NCBI GenBank assembly: GCA_034670145.1
Contig: JAXMOA010000005.1
Coordinates: 124,001 to 188,000, forward strand
Direction of reading: 5' to 3'
Source: HXMU1420-2 sp034670145
GTDB lineage: Bacteria > Pseudomonadota > Alphaproteobacteria > Rhodobacterales > Rhodobacteraceae
DNA: 64,000 nt
Position 1 is the stretch's first letter. The number at the start of each line of letters is the position of its first letter. A program made the position numbers and the translations under genes. Below are positions 24,910-32,155 of this stretch, one piece after another. The notes under the pieces were generated by a model. The model worked only from the letters and a program-made list of their open reading frames with translations, was not told where the DNA came from and ran no database searches.

Positions 24910-26116
24910 TTGCCCGCAATCTCCTGCCGACCCCGGCGATAACCTGCGCGGTCCGGCTCAAGCCAGGCCGGGGATCGGACAGGTTGAACATCGGCAGGAC
25001 GATGTTGCGGACCGGCAGGCTGCTCAGCCAGCCCATGAAGCTCAGCTCGCCCGAACGCGAAAGTTCAAGAAAAGCCCGGAAGTCACGCAGGGGATACCAG
25101 TAGTAAAGTCCCTCCTCGTAGGATCGGAAGGTCGGGTGGGTCTGCCCGGTCAGAACGCAGTATTGAATCAGGTCAAGCGGTGCGCCAGAGCGCAGGACCA
25201 GAGGATGCGCTGCGGTCAGGCGCGAGTTGACCTCGATGATCTTCAGCCGGCCATCCCTTGTGTCGCGTTTGAACTCGATATTGGCCATCCCACGCCAGCC
25301 GATCCCCTGCAGGAAACGCAACCCCATTTCGGCTGTTTCCGGTAGCCACCGGGTTTCGTGGTAAACCGCGCCGCCCCGGTTTACCGGCTGACGGCGGATC
25401 ACGCGCTTTGTGTAGTGGAACAGAGGTTCACCGTCGTCGTCGATATAGGTGTAGTAGCTCGACAGCAGGTCATCCGGCCCGGGGATCATTTCGACCACCA
25501 TCACCTCTATGCCCCGGTCTGCGGCATCGCGGACGCGGGCCACGACCTCGTCCAGCCCGTTTTCGATGATGAACAGCTTGCGCCCAAAGGCCCGCACGAA
25601 TGCATGCGAATGGATTGGCTTGACCATGACGGGAAAGGTGATTTCATCCTTCACGGCCAGCACGTCTTCCGGGTTTTTGACGGACCAGTGACGGGGGGCG
25701 GGAACGCCCACGTCAGCGGCCAGTTCCAGCGTGCGCTGCTTGTCCAGCAGGGCGCGGCGCAGCACCGGATCGAACCGTTCGAGGCGGCAGCGGTTCCGCA
25801 GGGCGTCGGCGTTTTCGGTGACAAATTCGATGGCATCGTCGTTCAGGGCCATGACGATGTGATCGCAATAGCGGTCTGCCCCCGGCTGCAACAGCAGGTC
25901 GGACCAGTAGTCATGGGTCGGCATGCCCTCGGGCACCGGCAGGGATTCGGTGCACCAGCGGCTGTGCAGCGCGTAACATCCCTGCTGACCACTGACGGCA
26001 ACCCGGACGCCCAGCGGGCCCAGATGGCGGGCAAGGGCGACGGTGTTGACCTCTCCTCCCAGCGCGAGGATCGGTGTATCGGTGTTCATAGTATCCGGGA
26101 TTTTCACGTCTATCAC
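24899..26116 (-). CDS. ATP-grasp carboxylate-amine ligase
   Basis: A 405-residue ATP-grasp protein. The pre-ATP-grasp domain starts ILALGGEVNTVALARHLGPLGV. The ATP lid and binding strand appear as TFPVMVKPIHSHAFV, and the metal-binding end as GMANIEFKRDTRDG and KIIEVNSRLTAAHPLV. The EF-x(n)-EVN pattern means Mg-ATP binding should be intact. The family joins a carboxylate to an amine via an acyl phosphate; D-aspartate ligase, PylC and carbamoyl-phosphate synthase are fold relatives. It lies inside a minus-strand operon, overlapping the upstream ligase gene (26113) and the downstream oxidoreductase gene. Substrates are unknown. Confidence 0.85.
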   Translation of the reverse strand: MIDVKIPDTMNTDTPILALGGEVNTVALARHLGPLGVRVAVSGQQGCYALHSRWCTESLPVPEGMPTHDYWSDLLLQPGADRYCDHIVMALNDDAIEFVTENADALRNRCRLERFDPVLRRALLDKQRTLELAADVGVPAPRHWSVKNPEDVLAVKDEITFPVMVKPIHSHAFVRAFGRKLFIIENGLDEVVARVRDAADRGIEVMVVEMIPGPDDLLSSYYTYIDDDGEPLFHYTKRVIRRQPVNRGGAVYHETRWLPETAEMGLRFLQGIGWRGMANIEFKRDTRDGRLKIIEVNSRLTAAHPLVLRSGAPLDLIQYCVLTGQTHPTFRSYEEGLYYWYPLRDFRAFLELSRSGELSFMGWLSSLPVRNIVLPMFNLSDPRPGLSRTAQVIAGVGRRLRASGS

Positions 26117-27225
26117 AGCGCCACAACTCCGGTCCGATGGTCAAACATGCGCTCCAGGACGATACGGGCCAAGGGCGTCGTGCGGGCTGGGTCCGAAATC
26201 AGGTAGTGGTGGTGCAGCCCAGGGTTCACGTTGATTTCGCTGACCACTGTACCGGCCTCAGACAGCGGCCGGCCCGTATCCTGCGCGATCAGGTCGACAC
26301 CGGAAAAGCGCACCCCCATGTCAGTCACGAGCGCGCCCAGCCGGGCGATGGTGTCGGCGTGAACAGAGCCGGAAATGTTGTGGTTCTCCCGGCTTGCGTT
26401 TTCGTTGACTGCGCCCTTCACCGCCAACCTCTGTCCCTTGTCCGGTCGGGTTCCGAGCCCGAGGCCGCTGCGCTTCAGCGTGTTGCGCATGTCGTCGTCG
26501 ATCCGCAGGGGGCTAAGCGCAACCGGTTGCTCGCCATAGCGGCGGCGCCGGTTTTCTTGTGCGATCAGCGCAGAGATGGTTTCGGTCCCGGTCCCGATTA
26601 CCGTGGGGGGATCGCGACGTATGACATCGATCAGTTCGCCATCAAGATATGTCAGACGCACCGAAGCACCGCTGCATTCCTCTTCGACCAGCAGGGCGCG
26701 GCCATAGCCGCTGGCATAGCGCGCCGCGCGGCGCAGGGCCTGGGGTGTTTCGATCCCGGTTGTCACCCCGCGCCCGCCGCCCGTCCCGGCCAGCGGTTTG
26801 ACCACCACGGGTGCGCCGAGTTCCGCGAGGAACCGCTCGGCCTCGATCAGCGTGTCTGCTGAAAAGGCGAGATGGCGCGGAACCGGCAGTCCGCGTGCCT
26901 GAAACATCGCAAAGCTCATGACCCGGTCGCCGGCAACGGTTTTCGCCAGTTCCGTGTCGAGCATCAGTTCGGAACCCCGAACGAATGTGGCCAGCCCATT
27001 CCGGCTGATCAACGTCAGGCCCGACCGTTGCTGGGTGCACTCGGCCCCAACCGACGCTGCCGCTTCGCGCCAGAGATCGCGGTAGAACTGCGCCCGAACA
27101 GGGGCCAACCGTCGTCTTTGGACTGCGGCTTGCCAATCGAGGGCGCGGCGCAGCCTGTTCAGTGAAGGAAGCGGAAGCCGCAGCCCCGAGCGGGGCGCAG
27201 AAGCCAAGGTCGCCGACTTAGTCAT
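26113..27225 (-). CDS. Cyanophycin-synthetase-like ATP-grasp ligase without Mur domain
   Basis: A 370-residue ATP-grasp protein whose core resembles that of CphA/RimK-type peptide ligases: LAKTVAGDRVMSFAMFQARG, PVVVKPLAGTGGGRGVT, LLVEEECSGASVRLTYLDG, VIRRDPPTVIGTGTETISAL and the metal site FSGVDLIAQDTG...VSEINVNPGLHHHY. It lacks the C-terminal Mur ligase half of CphA, so it should form a single amide rather than a polymer. The N-terminal 80 residues are basic and not recognised. Its ATG overlaps the RraA-like stop by 8 bp, and its own stop overlaps the next ligase start by 4 bp. Confidence 0.83.
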   Translation of the reverse strand: MTKSATLASAPRSGLRLPLPSLNRLRRALDWQAAVQRRRLAPVRAQFYRDLWREAAASVGAECTQQRSGLTLISRNGLATFVRGSELMLDTELAKTVAGDRVMSFAMFQARGLPVPRHLAFSADTLIEAERFLAELGAPVVVKPLAGTGGGRGVTTGIETPQALRRAARYASGYGRALLVEEECSGASVRLTYLDGELIDVIRRDPPTVIGTGTETISALIAQENRRRRYGEQPVALSPLRIDDDMRNTLKRSGLGLGTRPDKGQRLAVKGAVNENASRENHNISGSVHADTIARLGALVTDMGVRFSGVDLIAQDTGRPLSEAGTVVSEINVNPGLHHHYLISDPARTTPLARIVLERMFDHRTGVVAL

Positions 27226-27946
27226 ACATCACACACCCGGCCTCGGTCAGTTGACAGTCAACCCAATCGTTGGAGAAATCACCTGCGATCACGCTGGAGA
27301 CATAGGCCATTTGCCGCTCGCGGGCCGCGTTCAGGCGGGACAGGACTTCTTCTGCGAAGAGCCGCGGAACCACGGTCACGCCGCTGGGGTCCGCCCGGAC
27401 AATGTCGCCCGGGTTGACCACGATGCCACCGCAGGACACCGGGAAATTGATTTCACCGGGGCCGCGATGCAGAGGGCCGAAGGGTGTCACCCCTCTGGCA
27501 TAGATCGGCAGGCCACATTCGCGTAGGCCAGGAAGATCGCGCACCAGCCCGTCAATCACAAAGCCGGCGATACCTCGGTGACGCGCCTTGTTCGAAACCA
27601 GGTCGCCGATCACGGCCGCGTTCAGGTTGCCGCTGCCGTCCACGACAACCACATCACCAGGCGCGGCAATGTCCAGCACCTTGTGCACCATCAGATTATC
27701 GCCCGGGTAAACCTTGACCGTGCAGACCTGTCCGGTCAGCGTCCGGTCGTTGACAACATTGTGGATCTCGCTGCCCATTGCGTACATGCGGTTCATCGCG
27801 TCGGACACATCCGTCGACTCAAACGCGCCGAACCCCTTGATCAGCGCATCAGGAAGCCGGTCGATTGACTGCCGCACCATGAAACCCGGACCAGGGTAGA
27901 TTTCCGACGATTTCGGCTTTTGTGAACCAACAGAAGTATCAAGCAT
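27218..27946 (-). CDS. RraA-fold class II aldolase/decarboxylase
   Basis: A 242-residue protein of the RraA/HMG-aldolase fold. It keeps the full D-x20-R-D signature (Asp of IGDLVSNKA to VIDGLVRD), which in this family marks metal-dependent 4-hydroxy-4-methyl-2-oxoglutarate aldolase or oxaloacetate decarboxylase activity rather than mere RNase E regulation. A flexible 30-residue N-terminal extension precedes the fold. GAGG lies before the ATG. It is the second gene of the ATP-grasp operon. In this context it may make or cleave a 2-oxo acid building block; that is inference. Confidence 0.82.
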   Translation of the reverse strand: MLDTSVGSQKPKSSEIYPGPGFMVRQSIDRLPDALIKGFGAFESTDVSDAMNRMYAMGSEIHNVVNDRTLTGQVCTVKVYPGDNLMVHKVLDIAAPGDVVVVDGSGNLNAAVIGDLVSNKARHRGIAGFVIDGLVRDLPGLRECGLPIYARGVTPFGPLHRGPGEINFPVSCGGIVVNPGDIVRADPSGVTVVPRLFAEEVLSRLNAARERQMAYVSSVIAGDFSNDWVDCQLTEAGCVMYD

Positions 27947-28176
27947 TGTAGAACCTCGCTGAACCCCGGCGCGCCTGATGGGCGCGTGGCCGGGCCATGA
28001 AAATATGCTTATTTGTCAGGCGGTTTGCCTTTATTGACAGGATCTCCCAGCCCGATTGTGCGACGCGCGGCCAAAGCCGATGCTGCGACCCGAGAGTGCG
28101 CGCTCTGGCGAAACAACCAGATGGCGGGCCGTTGCCAAAAACCGGCGGTCGGGCGGGTTCATGGGCATCAGAGCGC

Positions 28177-28866
28177 CTATTCCGCCGCAAATGCCGCCAG
28201 GCCCCGAGGTTCGCCGCTCGCGTAGATGTTTTCGCCTAGCGGGTCGATCCCAGCGTCATTGACCTTTAAATAGAGAATAGCGGTCCCTGCGGCGCGGACA
28301 CGTTCGTGAAACAGCGTCGAACCCAGAAAGACCACCACATCGCCCACTTTTTCGTTGAGCATGACGGCCTCCTCTGAGGCATAGAGAGTGTCGATGTTGC
28401 TCTGATCTTCACCGCCGAGGAAAATGGCGTGGTCTTCCTCGTTATGGCCCGGTTCCAGATCGGGAAACACGCAGACCGTGGACTGGTCGGCCAGATCCAC
28501 CGGAAGCCCGATGGAAAACTGCGAGGCGGACCGGTCCTTGTGCGGTGCCGGGTAAGGGTTGGCCCGATCATCGTAGACCTTGAGGTGCCGCTCGGAAATG
28601 GTGAAGTCATCTACCACGATATCGGTCAGACGGCACATTCCGGCGCGAAACTCATTGGCCGCCTCGACCGAGGGAAACTCGAAAACGAACTGGCGCTTCT
28701 TGCCTTCGATCTTCCAGTCCTGGCTTTCCTTGTCAGCTTCGTTCAGCGCCTGGGTCAGAAAGCCCCGCATATGGGCCACGAAATCGGCGTTCAGAACGCC
28801 CCTAAGATGCGCGAATCCCTGTGCCTGCAATTCGGACCGCTGGTCGCCCGGATCGTAATTGAACAT
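28177..28866 (-). CDS. 2-oxoglutarate/Fe(II)-dependent dioxygenase (PhyH-like)
   Basis: A 229-residue protein with the facial triad of Fe(II)/2OG oxygenases: His109-x-Asp111 in PAPHKDRSASQFSIG and a distal His187 in STLFHERVRAAG, followed by Arg191 as a likely 2-oxoglutarate anchor. The opening QAQGFAHLRGVLNADFV is typical of phytanoyl-CoA-hydroxylase-like proteins. It heads the minus-strand operon, with 230 bp before the RraA-like gene. GGGAGAG precedes the ATG. Hydroxylation of an amino acid or peptide is a reasonable guess, but the substrate is unknown. Confidence 0.78.
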   Translation of the reverse strand: MFNYDPGDQRSELQAQGFAHLRGVLNADFVAHMRGFLTQALNEADKESQDWKIEGKKRQFVFEFPSVEAANEFRAGMCRLTDIVVDDFTISERHLKVYDDRANPYPAPHKDRSASQFSIGLPVDLADQSTVCVFPDLEPGHNEEDHAIFLGGEDQSNIDTLYASEEAVMLNEKVGDVVVFLGSTLFHERVRAAGTAILYLKVNDAGIDPLGENIYASGEPRGLAAFAAE

Positions 28867-29561
28867 TGCGTTGCTCTCCCGTTGAAATGATTTTCGAGGA
28901 TAACAAACTTACTCAATATGATGGTGTTGGCCGGGTACGCGTTTTGGCCATGCCGATTACTCAATACGGAAAACGCGCACAAACCTTCATAAAATCTGAA
29001 TATCGGTGGGTTTTGGTGCAGCAGACAGTGCCAATGGCCGGCAAAGTGCGGGACTGTTCCAAAATCTGAAACTATGGCGGTGGTTCGCCGGTACCCTTCC
29101 ACATTCGTGGCGGGTGAACACCGACGCGAATGATGCGCCCAAATGAGGCCGCGTTCGGAGCAGCGAGCGAGGTGCAGCCGAAGTTCACGTCGCATTCCGA
29201 TCCGGCAAGCCAATGGACAGCGGCCCCGGGCCGCTTCTGCGTTAGTTGGTCGACCGCCGGATCGCGCCGCACATTCCGGTCTTCGGCCAGTCTGGACGCA
29301 ACGACGAAACCTGAACCCGCGCCGATTTCGAATGGGATGCCGCAAACCCCGACACTCTCAACGATGCCAGGGGCGTTTCTTTTTCAGCCCCCGATTTCGT
29401 TCGGACGCTCAGGCGGTGCCGCTGATGGCAGGAGGTACCCCGCCCCCAGCACAGGGTTCAGGGAATCGACCCCAGCGTTCCCCAGCGCCCACAAGACGCC
29501 CAAAGCCCCTGAACAGGCACCGAGTTCCTTGATCTTATATCATTGAATTTTAGGCTTTTTT
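28867..29561. other. Long gap upstream of the ATP-grasp operon
   Basis: Nearly 700 bp between the dioxygenase start and the tRNA-His 3' end. The first 200 bp are AT-rich relative to the neighbourhood and should hold the operon promoter. TTACTCAATA occurs twice (28909-28918 and 28957-28966, 48 bp apart), and AAAATCTGAA twice (near 28990 and 29061). From about 29100 the base composition returns to GC-rich, and short open frames there have no recognisable protein features; they may be remnants of a decayed gene. Confidence 0.5.
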
Positions 29562-29638
29562 TGGTACCGCCTCCCCGGCTTGAACGGGGGACCTCTGGAT
29601 CCACAATCCAGCGCTCTAACCAACTGAGCTAAGGCGGC
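29562..29638 (-). tRNA. tRNA-His (GTG anticodon)
   Basis: A 77-nt cloverleaf on the minus strand: acceptor GCCGCCT/AGGCGGT, D arm GCTC-GAGC, anticodon stem CTGGA/TCCAG with loop TTGTGGA (anticodon GTG), T arm CCCCG-TTCAAGC-CGGGG, and an encoded ACCA end. The first acceptor pair is G-U. Position -1 is T rather than G and the discriminator is A, the form described for many alphaproteobacteria. Confidence 0.95.
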
Positions 29639-29793
29639 ACTGGCGGTTCGTTTAGCCCCGCCTACGGATGATTGCAATAGGGTCAAAGACGAAAGCGCAT
29701 CGCAAAACGCCTCGTTTTCGGCACAGGCCCTGTCAGCCGGTCCGGGCCACCTGTTTCCGGGCATCGCCACAGGCCGACTTCGCCCCGCGCCCC

Positions 29794-30276
29794 TTAATCC
29801 AGCGAAACCGTCCAGGCCTGCTCGACCAGATCAACCCCAAATGAGCGCACCGATTCTGACCGGGCCAACTGCCAGCCATTGGCCGCATACAACGCACAGG
29901 CGGCTTTGTGACTTTCATGAGTCCACAGCGTCATGTCCTGGTACCCCACGGATTTCGCAAAAGTCATGCAATGCCGCAGCAATGCCTTGCCCAGCCCCCG
30001 CCCACGCGCCTCGGGCAGCAGCAGAAACAGGCGCAGCTTGGCCCTATGTTCACCATGCTTCACGCAGAAAATGCTGCCCATCCGTTGAATATCGTCCTCG
30101 GCGATCCACCCGGCCTCACATGTGGGATCATGGTCCGCCTCGAAACCGCGCAAAATATCATCGACCAACGGCCCGAAGCTGTCATCAAATCCTTCATCGC
30201 GCGCGTATAGCGTTTGATGGCGCTCCACCAACCAGGCGCGGTCATCCACATGATAAGGGCGAAACCGGATATCCAT
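29794..30276 (-). CDS. GNAT-family N-acetyltransferase
   Basis: A protein of about 160 residues with the GNAT fold. The acetyl-CoA-binding motif A appears as LRLFLLLPEARGRGLGKALLRHCM and motif B as LWTHESHKAACALYAANGWQL. I take MDIRFRPYHVDDRAWL as the start (30276); an ATG at 30318 is possible, and neither has a strong ribosome-binding site. The substrate is unknown. Related proteins occur as C-terminal domains of MarR-GNAT fusions, but no MarR domain is present here. Confidence 0.82.
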   Translation of the reverse strand: MDIRFRPYHVDDRAWLVERHQTLYARDEGFDDSFGPLVDDILRGFEADHDPTCEAGWIAEDDIQRMGSIFCVKHGEHRAKLRLFLLLPEARGRGLGKALLRHCMTFAKSVGYQDMTLWTHESHKAACALYAANGWQLARSESVRSFGVDLVEQAWTVSLD

Positions 30277-30356
30277 AACCCAACAAAACCGGATCGGTGG
30301 TTGAAATTCAACCGTCATCCCGTTAGCACCCAAACTTTATCAGCAGGAGCGCGGGT

Positions 30357-30548
30357 ATGAGCATCAACACAGAACGCGATATCGAGGCCAATCTGCAAAT
30401 CGGGCCCACCGACAAAGGTATGGTTCGCCTCTTTATCGAGGGAGAGGGTATCGAAGTGCCGATGGATTTCGATCCTGAAGAAGCCGAAGAAATTGCAGAA
30501 GAAATTCGCGCCGCCGCTGCCGCTGCGCGGAGCCAGGGCAAACGCTGA
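30357..30548 (+). CDS. DUF6324 family small protein
   Basis: A 63-residue acidic protein (MSINTERDIEANLQIGP...) of a small conserved roseobacter family, DUF6324. It is predicted to be two short beta strands followed by a long helix (FDPEEAEEIAEEIRAAAAAAR). No known function. AGGAG precedes the ATG. It converges with mmcB, with 3 bp between the stops. Confidence 0.78.
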   Translation: MSINTERDIEANLQIGPTDKGMVRLFIEGEGIEVPMDFDPEEAEEIAEEIRAAAAAARSQGKR

Positions 30549-30551
30549 ACC

Positions 30552-30992
30552 TTAGGGATCGTGTGACATGTTCGGATCACGCAGGCCTTGCAAACGCCGG
30601 GCCGCGTGGCGGGCAAACTTTTGCACCAACACTTTGCGTCGCGCCGCCGCCAGCTTGACCTCGCACGGCATGCGCAGGATTTCAGCGCCATAAGCATCCG
30701 CAATGATCAACCCGGTCCCCTCGGGCAAGAGGTCCGTCGGAAACGAATCGTCCACAGCCCAGAAATACCGATCACACCACTCCAGATAGCCCTGCCATTT
30801 GCCGTCTGACTGAAAATCGGCGCGGCTGGATTTGCACTCCACAACCCACAGCTCGCCCTTCGGGCCCAGCCCCATCACATCGACACGCAGCCCCCGTGTC
30901 GGCACAAATTCCTCCACAGAAACAAAGCCATGACTGTGAAGGTGTCGGCAGACACCGCGCGCGAGTTTTTGTCCGGGTTGTAGATCTAGCAT
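30552..30992 (-). CDS. mmcB: MmcB family DNA repair protein
   Basis: A 146-residue PD-(D/E)xK-fold protein named for the Caulobacter mitomycin C-resistance factor. The nuclease-like core RVDVMGLGPKGELWVVECKSS contains Asp and the ExK pair. Start LDLQPGQKLARGVCRHL is typical; I use the ATG at 30992 with a GGGGG site, not a longer frame. It probably acts in crosslink repair downstream of the SOS response. Confidence 0.87.
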   Translation of the reverse strand: MLDLQPGQKLARGVCRHLHSHGFVSVEEFVPTRGLRVDVMGLGPKGELWVVECKSSRADFQSDGKWQGYLEWCDRYFWAVDDSFPTDLLPEGTGLIIADAYGAEILRMPCEVKLAAARRKVLVQKFARHAARRLQGLRDPNMSHDP

Positions 30993-31051
30993 AGCCCCCA
31001 AAATGTGAACAATAAGTGAACAAAAATCAAGACTGTGTTTTTCACTTGACG

Positions 31052-31096
31052 TAATACCAAATGGTATCACTTATAAATAATACCAAATGGTTTCAC
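31052..31096. promoter_or_regulatory. Duplicate operator before the ArsR/SRPBCC pair
   Basis: The 19-bp sequence TAATACCAAATGGTATCAC at 31052-31070 recurs at 31078-31096 with one mismatch. The core ATACC-AAAT-GGTAT is an inverted repeat. A TTGACG hexamer precedes the first copy and the second lies just before the ribosome-binding site, so binding of a dimer would block transcription. The encoded ArsR protein is the likely ligand. Confidence 0.65.
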
Positions 31097-31110
31097 GTTT
31101 AGGATGACAA

Positions 31111-31431
31111 ATGCCAGAACCCCAACAAGCCGCGTTTCGGGCGCTGGCCGATCCGACCCGGCGATATATCCTTCAAATGCTGACGCAGGACGACCTGACC
31201 ATCGCCCAGGTTGCCGACCAGTTCGATATGACCCGCGCGGCGGTCAAGAAACATCTGTCAGTCCTGAGCGACGGAGGGCTGATCCAGGTCGAAGCCCGCG
31301 GAAGAGAGCGGATCAACCGTCTCAACCCCAATGGCCTGCGCCCCGTGCTCGACTGGTTCCAGATCTTTGATTCCTTCTGGGACGACCGCCTTGCGGCCCT
31401 CAAGACAGAAATTGAAAAGGATAATTCATGA
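31111..31431 (+). CDS. ArsR-family transcriptional regulator
   Basis: A 106-residue winged-helix repressor. The opening AAFRALADPTRRYILQML and the recognition helix region VADQFDMTRAAVKKHLSVL are typical of the ArsR subgroup that is paired with AHSA1/SRPBCC proteins. There are no metal-binding cysteine motifs. It overlaps the next gene by 4 bp. It is probably autoregulated through the two inverted repeats upstream. Confidence 0.9.
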   Translation: MPEPQQAAFRALADPTRRYILQMLTQDDLTIAQVADQFDMTRAAVKKHLSVLSDGGLIQVEARGRERINRLNPNGLRPVLDWFQIFDSFWDDRLAALKTEIEKDNS

Positions 31432-31844
31432 CCGACCCCGTTATTCGCAAATCCATCTTCCTCAAGGCCACCCCTGAAAAGGTCTGGCAGTGGCTGACGG
31501 ACCCCGAAAAGCTGGCGATCTGGTTTCACAAGCCCCCCTCCCCGCTGGTTCAGGGCGAGGACTATGAATTGATCGGCCAATCCAGTGGAGAACGGCTCAT
31601 CCACGGGCATGTGACGCAGGCCCGCGCGCCGCATTATCTGGAATACACATTTCTGGTGAAGCCGATGGGCGATCATGAAACGCTTGTCAAATGGACCCTG
31701 ACAGAGGTCCCCGGCGGCACACATCTGTCTATGGAACACAGCGCATTGCCGGTTGGCGAGGCCGGATTTGGCATGACGTTGAGCTTCGACAAAGGCTGGG
31801 ACGAACATATCGACCGGATGCGCAGCGCGATCCATGACGGTTGA
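31428..31844 (+). CDS. SRPBCC (AHSA1-like) domain protein
   Basis: A 138-residue START/Bet v1-fold protein: ATPEKVWQWLTDPEKLAIWF near the N-terminus and SFDKGWDEHIDRMRSAI at the C-terminus are standard for the AHSA1 group. These proteins bind hydrophobic ligands in a cavity, and many are encoded with an ArsR partner. Translation is coupled to the regulator by ATGA overlap. The ligand is unknown. Confidence 0.88.
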   Translation: MTDPVIRKSIFLKATPEKVWQWLTDPEKLAIWFHKPPSPLVQGEDYELIGQSSGERLIHGHVTQARAPHYLEYTFLVKPMGDHETLVKWTLTEVPGGTHLSMEHSALPVGEAGFGMTLSFDKGWDEHIDRMRSAIHDG

Positions 31845-31858
31845 CCGGAACTGACCCC

Positions 31859-31887
31859 TTGTCCCTTCCCCTTCACAGCTCTATCTG
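31859..31887 (+). promoter_or_regulatory. Sigma-70-type promoter for the ncRNA
   Basis: TTGTCC (31859-31864) and TATCTG (31882-31887) are separated by 17 bp. Transcription would start close to 31893, exactly where the closing stem of the downstream RNA begins. Confidence 0.5.
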
Positions 31888-31891
31888 TTGA

Positions 31892-32060
31892 GGTGTGGCG
31901 GGTTCTGCCCTTCTCGTGATAGGTTGCATTCCGGTGGCCTTACGCAACTCCGAGGGAGCTGGCTCTGTTCGGATCCTGGTCCGGTTACCTGGCGCCCACC
32001 TGTATTTACAGGTCCTCGGGAATCATAACCCCACGGCTTGGTGGTCCCGTCACACTTTTC
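31892..32060 (+). ncRNA. ssrS: Structured RNA, probably 6S RNA
   Basis: No protein is supported in this 310-bp gap. The plus strand can form a terminal stem GTGTGGCGGG (31893-31902) with CCCGTCACAC (32046-32055) and inner pairings such as CCGAGG/CCTCGG, followed by a TTTT tract. The size (about 165 nt), long imperfect hairpin and own promoter fit 6S RNA, which sequesters sigma-70 RNA polymerase. The internal sequence resembles what I remember of alphaproteobacterial 6S RNAs, but I could not check it. A different structured RNA remains possible. Confidence 0.58.
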
Positions 32061-32155
32061 AGGCCAAATTGATCGTCAATCTACCACGCTCTGCCATCGC
32101 GCGGACGTGACTTCGGCGCGCGCTGGCTGGACCGGCCTGCGACTGTGATGTCAGT

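Noticed and set aside
29130..29546. 138-codon frame on the plus strand before tRNA-His
   Set aside because: Low-complexity Ser/Pro/Ala sequence, no ribosome-binding site, overlapping frame equally open; not supported as a gene.
31895..32110. 71-codon frame in the gap before nusB
   Set aside because: It lies inside the structured RNA, has no ribosome-binding site and no protein-like features.
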